NCBI GenBank assembly: GCA_003486645.1
Contig: DNGI01000318.1
Span: 1-8,095, forward strand
Source: Cyanobacteria bacterium UBA11370
GTDB taxonomy: Bacteria > Cyanobacteriota > Cyanobacteriia > Cyanobacteriales > Coleofasciculaceae
DNA: 8,095 bases
Direction of reading: 5' to 3'
Part shown: piece after piece, positions 4,195 to 8,095 of the stretch
Position numbering within the stretch: position 1 is the stretch's first letter
Layout of the letters: the number at the start of each line of letters is the position of its first letter
The notes under the pieces: generated by a model
Databases searched by the model: none
The model's input: the letters and a program-made list of their open reading frames with translations, nothing else
What the model was told of the DNA's origin: nothing
Made by a program: the position numbers and the translations under genes

Positions 4195-7100
4195 ATGACT
4201 TTATCTTCAGCTAACTGTATCAATATCTTAATTAATTCATTTGAATTAAAGGGTTTTGGCAAATGTACTTGAAAACCCGCCTCTAGCGCTAAAGTACGAT
4301 CGCCTTCTCCAGCATAGGCAGTGAGAGCGATCGCTGGAATAGATTCTCCTTGATTAACTTCTAATTTCCGGAATTGACGCATGAATTCATACCCATCAAT
4401 ATCAGGCATAGCAATATCACTAACGACTAGATCAACTTTGGATCGTGAAACATAGTCCAACGCTTCAACCGCTGATCCCGCTGCCTTCACCTGCGCCCCA
4501 TATTGCTCAAGTAGAGTTGTGAGTAACTCCCTAGCATCAGGTTCATCATCAACAATTAGTACTCGTAAACCCTCTAGGACTTGTATATTATTACCAAAGA
4601 TTGTACTCTCAACTGTCAAAGAAGCTGATGAGTGAGAGTGTGATTCTCTTGGAGAAACCCACAGCGGCAACCGAACCGTAAATGTTGCCCCCAATCCCTC
4701 ACCTGGACTAGAAACCTGAACCGTACCGTGGTGCATTTCCACGAGATAGCGCACAATTGCCAGTCCTAATCCCAGTCCACCATGACTTTTAGTTATTTTG
4801 CCATCCTCTTGACGAAAGCGGTCAAACACATAGGGCAAAAAATCCGCAGAAATACCCTTACCCGTATCACTCACTTGAATCTCAGCATAGGGGCGATCGC
4901 CGAATTCCCCCTCACCCTGTGCCACTCGGACAGTCACTTGCCCCCCATTGGGTGTAAACTTAATCGCATTTGAGAGCAAATTCCACACCACCTGTTGTAA
5001 ACGGTTAGCATCCCCCCAAACTTTCCCGATGGATGAATCAAAGCTGCAATGAATGGGAATCATTTTTCCCTCCGCACTAGGGCGTACTACCTCTATCGCC
5101 GCTTCAATCACGGGAATGAGTTCACATGGGTGAGCCTGGAGATGAAACTTACCTGTTATGATCCGCGAGACATCCAGGATATCTTCAATCAGCGTTCCAA
5201 GAGCATTGGTATTGCGATCTATCGTTTCCAGCGCCTGCATTGTCTTATCCTCACTCAACTGCCGAGTGCGGAGCAAATGAATCCATCCCAACACCGCATT
5301 CAGAGGAGTACGTAACTCATGGGAGAGAGTCACCAGGAATTCATCTTTAGCGCGGTTAGCCGCTTCGGCTTCAGCCCGTGCTTCTCGTTCCGCCGCATAT
5401 GCCCGTGCCCGTTCAATCGCTTGGGCACACTGTCGCGCTAATGCTAACATGAAGGCACAGTCCTCCTCACTAAATAACTGAGCCTCCCGAAAACTCAACC
5501 CCATCCCTCCCACCGTTCGCCCTTCCACAATCAGAGGAATGGATGCCCAGGCATGATCAGGAGTGCTAGCATAGAGGCGAGCTAAGTGAGGGTAAGCTTG
5601 TGCCCAGACCTCACGAGATTCAAGTAAGATGGGCTGCTTCGTCTTAACAGCATCGGCAATAGGTAGATCAGCAGTCAGGGGAAAACGACTCCATCGATTC
5701 AGTAGTTTCTGCGGATAACCCAAAGCCTTGATAATCTCCAGAGTTTGATCCTGATCAGTGAGCAACGCGATAAACCCTGCACTTGCCTTCAAAACGGCTA
5801 ATCCTTGTTCCACAGCGACTTCAGCCGCTGCTGCGGGAGTCAGCACTTCACTCAATGCGGCAGTTAAGGCTTGCAGGCTAGCATTACGTTGAGCGGTTTG
5901 TTCAGCTAATTGTCGGGCTTTTTGGGTTGCTCGACGAGCTGCTTCGCTAGCATGGTAGAGTTGAGCATTATCGATCGCCCAAGCTGCACGACGGGCTAAA
6001 TCTTCTACTAACGATAAGTCAGTCGAACTATAACGAGTTCCAGATTTCCCTCTCACCAACGTTATCGTTCCCAACGTTCGCCCACGCGCCTGTAAAGGCA
6101 CAATCATATAGGAGGTTAACCCCAGAGTTTGGAGAATTTGCAGATGTTCCGTAGTCTGGGCAATAGCGATGAGATCCGTATCGGAAATCTGAGCTGAAAT
6201 TCTAGGCTGATGGGTATGCAAGATGTTCGGCAAATCGGCTGAGAAGTTGAACTCGTCTAGATGAGTGGAAGCGATATCTGGGGTATAAGTAAGGGTTGAG
6301 GGCTTGACATAAGCGATCGCTACCCGACGCATGACTTGATTTTCTTCATCCAAAAGGTCTACAGTACACCAGTCCGCCATATAAGGAACAACTAACTCCG
6401 CCACTCTAGCTAGCGCAATCTCATAATCTAGGGAAGAGACGAGTAAAGTACTTGCTTCTGCCAGAAACGCCGCTCGTTGCCCCTGTTCCTCAGCTTCCTG
6501 ACGAGCCACCTGTTCCTGAATAAGCTGGAGTCGCTCTTCTTCGGCTTGTTTGCGCTCAGTAACATCCTGAACTAACGCCACAAAATAATCAATTGACCCA
6601 TCCCCACGACGCACACAACGCACTGAGATACTAGCGTAAATCACTGTACCATCTTTGCGGATAAATCGCTTATCTAGAGAATAGCCTTCACTCGTTCCCG
6701 CTAAAAGCTGGTTAAATAGTGCCAAATCCGCCTGCAAATCCTCTGGGTAAGTGAGTTCTACCCAGGTTTTCTGAATTAACTGCGATCGCTCATATCCTAA
6801 AATGTCGCATAGCTTATCATTAACTTCAATCCACTTTTGATCCGGTGACGTAATCGCAATTCCAATTAAGGGCAATTCAAAATAGCTACGCAGGGTAGAT
6901 TCACTCTTCCGCAACGATTCTTCCACCTGTTGGCGTTGAGCAATTTCTGTTTTCAAGGCTTCATTTGCATTAGCTAACTCAGCCGTTCGTTCCTGCACTC
7001 GAATTTCTAATTCTGCGGCTAAGGTTTGTAAGGCTTCTTGAGCTTGCTTACGTTCATAGCGCTCCTTAGCTTCCCGCATCGCCCGATTAACCGCTGGCGC

Positions 7101-7448
7101 TAACCGTTCTAGACGCTGTTTAAGGACATAATCCGTTGCACCACTTTTTAACGTTTCAATCGCCAATTCTTCACCCAGAGTCGCTGAAACAAAAATGAAG
7201 GGCACATCGGGACAAAGGGAACTGGCGATTTTCAACGCTGAAATACCATCAAAAGAAGGAAGAGAATAATCCGCCAGAATGAGATCGAAGCACTCTTGTT
7301 CAATTGCTCTCACAAAGTCCGAACGGGTTTCAACTCGCACCAACTCGCAATCAATCCCGCCCTCAGCCAGATGTATCTCAATTAATTCTGCATCGAGCAG
7401 ACTATCTTCAAGTAGCAGGATACGCAGCGCTTTTACGATACTTTCCAC
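4188..7448 (-). CDS. Hybrid sensor histidine kinase, REC-PAS-GAF-GAF-HisKA-HATPase-REC
   Basis: The product has 1086 residues with no membrane segment, so it is cytoplasmic. An N-terminal receiver (about 7-122) has the acidic pair E14/D15, phosphoacceptor D60 (ADYSLP), T90 and K110. A coiled linker leads to a PAS domain (about 183-300), then two GAF domains (about 340-495 and 523-683). The kinase core has H710 in SHELRTP, an N-box at 823-831 (NLLSNAIKF), DTGKG at 861-865, FDRF at 875-878 and GLGLGLAIV at 891-899. A C-terminal receiver (about 961-1080) has D967/D968, D1011, T1043 and K1065. All phosphorelay residues are present. Neither GAF shows an obvious bilin-binding cysteine motif, so the signal is unknown. 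The N-terminal receiver suggests input from another kinase. The start is GTG at 7446-7448, with a G-rich possible ribosome site (GGGGGTAGG) about 7 bases upstream. It is probably cotranscribed with the response regulator 90 bases upstream. Confidence 0.93.
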   Translation of the reverse strand: MESIVKALRILLLEDSLLDAELIEIHLAEGGIDCELVRVETRSDFVRAIEQECFDLILADYSLPSFDGISALKIASSLCPDVPFIFVSATLGEELAIETLKSGATDYVLKQRLERLAPAVNRAMREAKERYERKQAQEALQTLAAELEIRVQERTAELANANEALKTEIAQRQQVEESLRKSESTLRSYFELPLIGIAITSPDQKWIEVNDKLCDILGYERSQLIQKTWVELTYPEDLQADLALFNQLLAGTSEGYSLDKRFIRKDGTVIYASISVRCVRRGDGSIDYFVALVQDVTERKQAEEERLQLIQEQVARQEAEEQGQRAAFLAEASTLLVSSLDYEIALARVAELVVPYMADWCTVDLLDEENQVMRRVAIAYVKPSTLTYTPDIASTHLDEFNFSADLPNILHTHQPRISAQISDTDLIAIAQTTEHLQILQTLGLTSYMIVPLQARGRTLGTITLVRGKSGTRYSSTDLSLVEDLARRAAWAIDNAQLYHASEAARRATQKARQLAEQTAQRNASLQALTAALSEVLTPAAAAEVAVEQGLAVLKASAGFIALLTDQDQTLEIIKALGYPQKLLNRWSRFPLTADLPIADAVKTKQPILLESREVWAQAYPHLARLYASTPDHAWASIPLIVEGRTVGGMGLSFREAQLFSEEDCAFMLALARQCAQAIERARAYAAEREARAEAEAANRAKDEFLVTLSHELRTPLNAVLGWIHLLRTRQLSEDKTMQALETIDRNTNALGTLIEDILDVSRIITGKFHLQAHPCELIPVIEAAIEVVRPSAEGKMIPIHCSFDSSIGKVWGDANRLQQVVWNLLSNAIKFTPNGGQVTVRVAQGEGEFGDRPYAEIQVSDTGKGISADFLPYVFDRFRQEDGKITKSHGGLGLGLAIVRYLVEMHHGTVQVSSPGEGLGATFTVRLPLWVSPRESHSHSSASLTVESTIFGNNIQVLEGLRVLIVDDEPDARELLTTLLEQYGAQVKAAGSAVEALDYVSRSKVDLVVSDIAMPDIDGYEFMRQFRKLEVNQGESIPAIALTAYAGEGDRTLALEAGFQVHLPKPFNSNELIKILIQLAEDKVIS

Positions 7449-7454
7449 CTTTTA

Positions 7455-7495
7455 CCTACCCCCTTATCAAAATGACTCCCCCACCTCCCCCACCT
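7455..7495 (-). promoter_or_regulatory. G-rich tandem repeat in the response regulator-kinase spacer
   Basis: On the plus strand CCCCCACCT is repeated exactly (7478-7486 and 7487-7495), and a third C5 run lies at 7459-7463. The minus-strand mRNA therefore carries three G5 runs and three GG runs just before the kinase start. This could form a G-quadruplex or act as an extended ribosome-binding region. The repeat is clear; the role is inferred. Confidence 0.5.
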
Positions 7496-7502
7496 CTTTT
7501 AA

Positions 7503-7537
7503 CAAACAACAAACAACCAACAACAAACAACCAACAA
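7503..7537 (+). repeat. Second heptanucleotide tandem array, five units
   Basis: The units are CAAACAA, CAAACAA, CCAACAA, CAAACAA and CCAACAA, followed by a broken unit (CTCATTG) that overlaps the response regulator stop codon at 7539-7541. It shares the AACAA core and strand with the 4146-4194 array. Confidence 0.88.
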
Positions 7538-7538
7538 C

Positions 7539-7997
7539 TCATTGACGTACAGGAGGCATCGAGCCAGGAGGTGGCTGATTAACCACAGCCCAGAATAAAC
7601 CTAATTGCTTAATAACATCAACAAACTCATGGAAATCGACTGGCTTTACCACATAAGCATTAACTCCTAAATCATAGCTTTTGATTAAATCTTGCTCCTC
7701 TCGTGAAGAGGTGAGCATTACCACAGGAACCCGTTTTAATTGAGGGTCAGATTTAAGTTTAGCTAGCACTTCCAATCCATCCACTTTAGGCAACTTTAAA
7801 TCCAGCAATACTACTACAGGATGACCTTCCAACCGCAGCTTAAAAATTCCACGTCGATACAAATAATCCAGAGCTTGTTGTCCATCTCGTACCACTACTA
7901 CTTCATTCGCTAAATAATTTTCCTCCAGTGCCGCTAGGGTCAATTCAACATCATGAAGATTGTCTTCAACCAAAAGAATTCGCTTTAGTTCCTGCAT
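7539..7997 (-). CDS. Single-domain response regulator, Rcp1/CheY-like
   Basis: The product has 152 residues: one receiver domain (about 5-128) and a short C-terminal tail. The acidic pair E11/D12, phosphoacceptor D66 in LLDLKLPKVDG, T96 in MLTSSREEQD and K118 in VVKPVDF are all present. The insertion between helix 2 and strand 3 (YRRGIFKLRLEGHP) and the end GLFWAVVNQPPPG are typical of the Rcp1 family, the partners of cyanobacterial phytochromes and related kinases. There is no DNA-binding output domain, so it should act by protein contact or as a phosphorelay shuttle. The ATG (7995-7997) has no clear ribosome site. The kinase gene follows 90 bases downstream on the same strand, so the two probably form a phosphorelay, with either kinase receiver as a possible interacting partner in the pathway. 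Confidence 0.93.
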   Translation of the reverse strand: MQELKRILLVEDNLHDVELTLAALEENYLANEVVVVRDGQQALDYLYRRGIFKLRLEGHPVVVLLDLKLPKVDGLEVLAKLKSDPQLKRVPVVMLTSSREEQDLIKSYDLGVNAYVVKPVDFHEFVDVIKQLGLFWAVVNQPPPGSMPPVRQ

Positions 7998-8074
7998 TCA
8001 TACCATTTTGCTAAAGATTTACAATAAATTCTCTCCCCCTCTTCTCAGATCTTGCACCAGTCCCAATAACCTGC

Positions 8075-8092
8075 CAGTGGTTAAAACCACTG
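8075..8092. repeat. Perfect 8-bp palindrome at the right edge
   Basis: CAGTGGTT (8075-8082) and AACCACTG (8085-8092) form a perfect stem with an AA spacer. No T-run follows within the window. It lies upstream of the response regulator and may be an interspersed palindromic repeat or the end of a neighbouring element. The stretch 7998-8074 has no gene and no convincing promoter. Confidence 0.55.
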
Positions 8093-8095
8093 TCT

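Noticed and set aside
4782..5315. Plus-strand open frames opposite the kinase
   Set aside because: They are antisense to the conserved HATPase and HisKA coding sequence, which explains the open frames.
7503..7537. Regular repeats considered as CRISPR
   Set aside because: The units are 7 bases long, contiguous and without spacers.
7279..7582. Plus-strand open frames of 88 and 92 residues
   Set aside because: They are low-complexity translations of the G-rich tract, the heptamer array and the antisense of the kinase receiver.
8001..8074. Promoter for the response regulator
   Set aside because: No pair of boxes with acceptable spacing could be found on the minus strand, so none is annotated.

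Overview
The window comes from a cyanobacterium. Six perfect copies of the highly iterated palindrome GCGATCGC (HIP1) fall in about 8 kb. There is a PEP-CTERM sorting tail, two arrays of cyanobacterial heptanucleotide repeats next to genes, an Rcp1-type response regulator and a REC-PAS-GAF-GAF hybrid kinase. The mix of transposon debris and large sensor kinases suggests a filamentous or otherwise large-genome species, but the species cannot be named from this sequence.

Left part (1-1100): a graveyard of mobile elements. The first 251 bases are the 5' end of a minus-strand tnpB (IS200/IS605 superfamily, RNA-guided nuclease family), followed by its promoter region and the hairpin-rich element end. 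The element lies in or beside a dead gene for a secreted lectin-like PEP-CTERM protein (about 386-1031). That gene lacks its start, appears to have lost an internal stretch, and carries a 188-bp MITE (632-819) with perfect 17-bp inverted ends and a perfect 11-bp target duplication. Removing the MITE and one duplication copy restores the reading frame exactly.

Middle part (1100-4187): a four-helix conserved membrane protein of unknown function (1353-1982) with its own terminator; a second small MITE (2113-2204, target duplication ACAAA) whose right junction creates a perfect TTGACA box; a long imperfect foldback (stem within 2241-2519, core arms of 76 bases at about 80% match); a NYN-LOTUS (OST-HTH) protein, a probable RNase or RNA-binding regulator (2549-3304); and RNase III, rnc (3428-4114). 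A predicted long double-stranded leader, a NYN-family protein and the double-strand-specific RNase III lie in one direction in 1.9 kb. This is the most interesting arrangement in the window. A functional link is inferred, not shown.

Right part (4188-8095): a minus-strand two-gene signalling unit. The upstream gene is a single-domain Rcp1/CheY-like response regulator (7539-7997). The downstream gene is a 1086-residue hybrid histidine kinase with receiver domains at both ends (4188-7448). The 90-base gap between them holds a G-rich tandem repeat (G-rich on the mRNA strand) and a heptamer array. A second heptamer array runs into the kinase stop codon, between the convergent rnc and kinase genes. 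The window ends with a perfect palindrome (8075-8092). No tRNA, rRNA or CRISPR array was seen.
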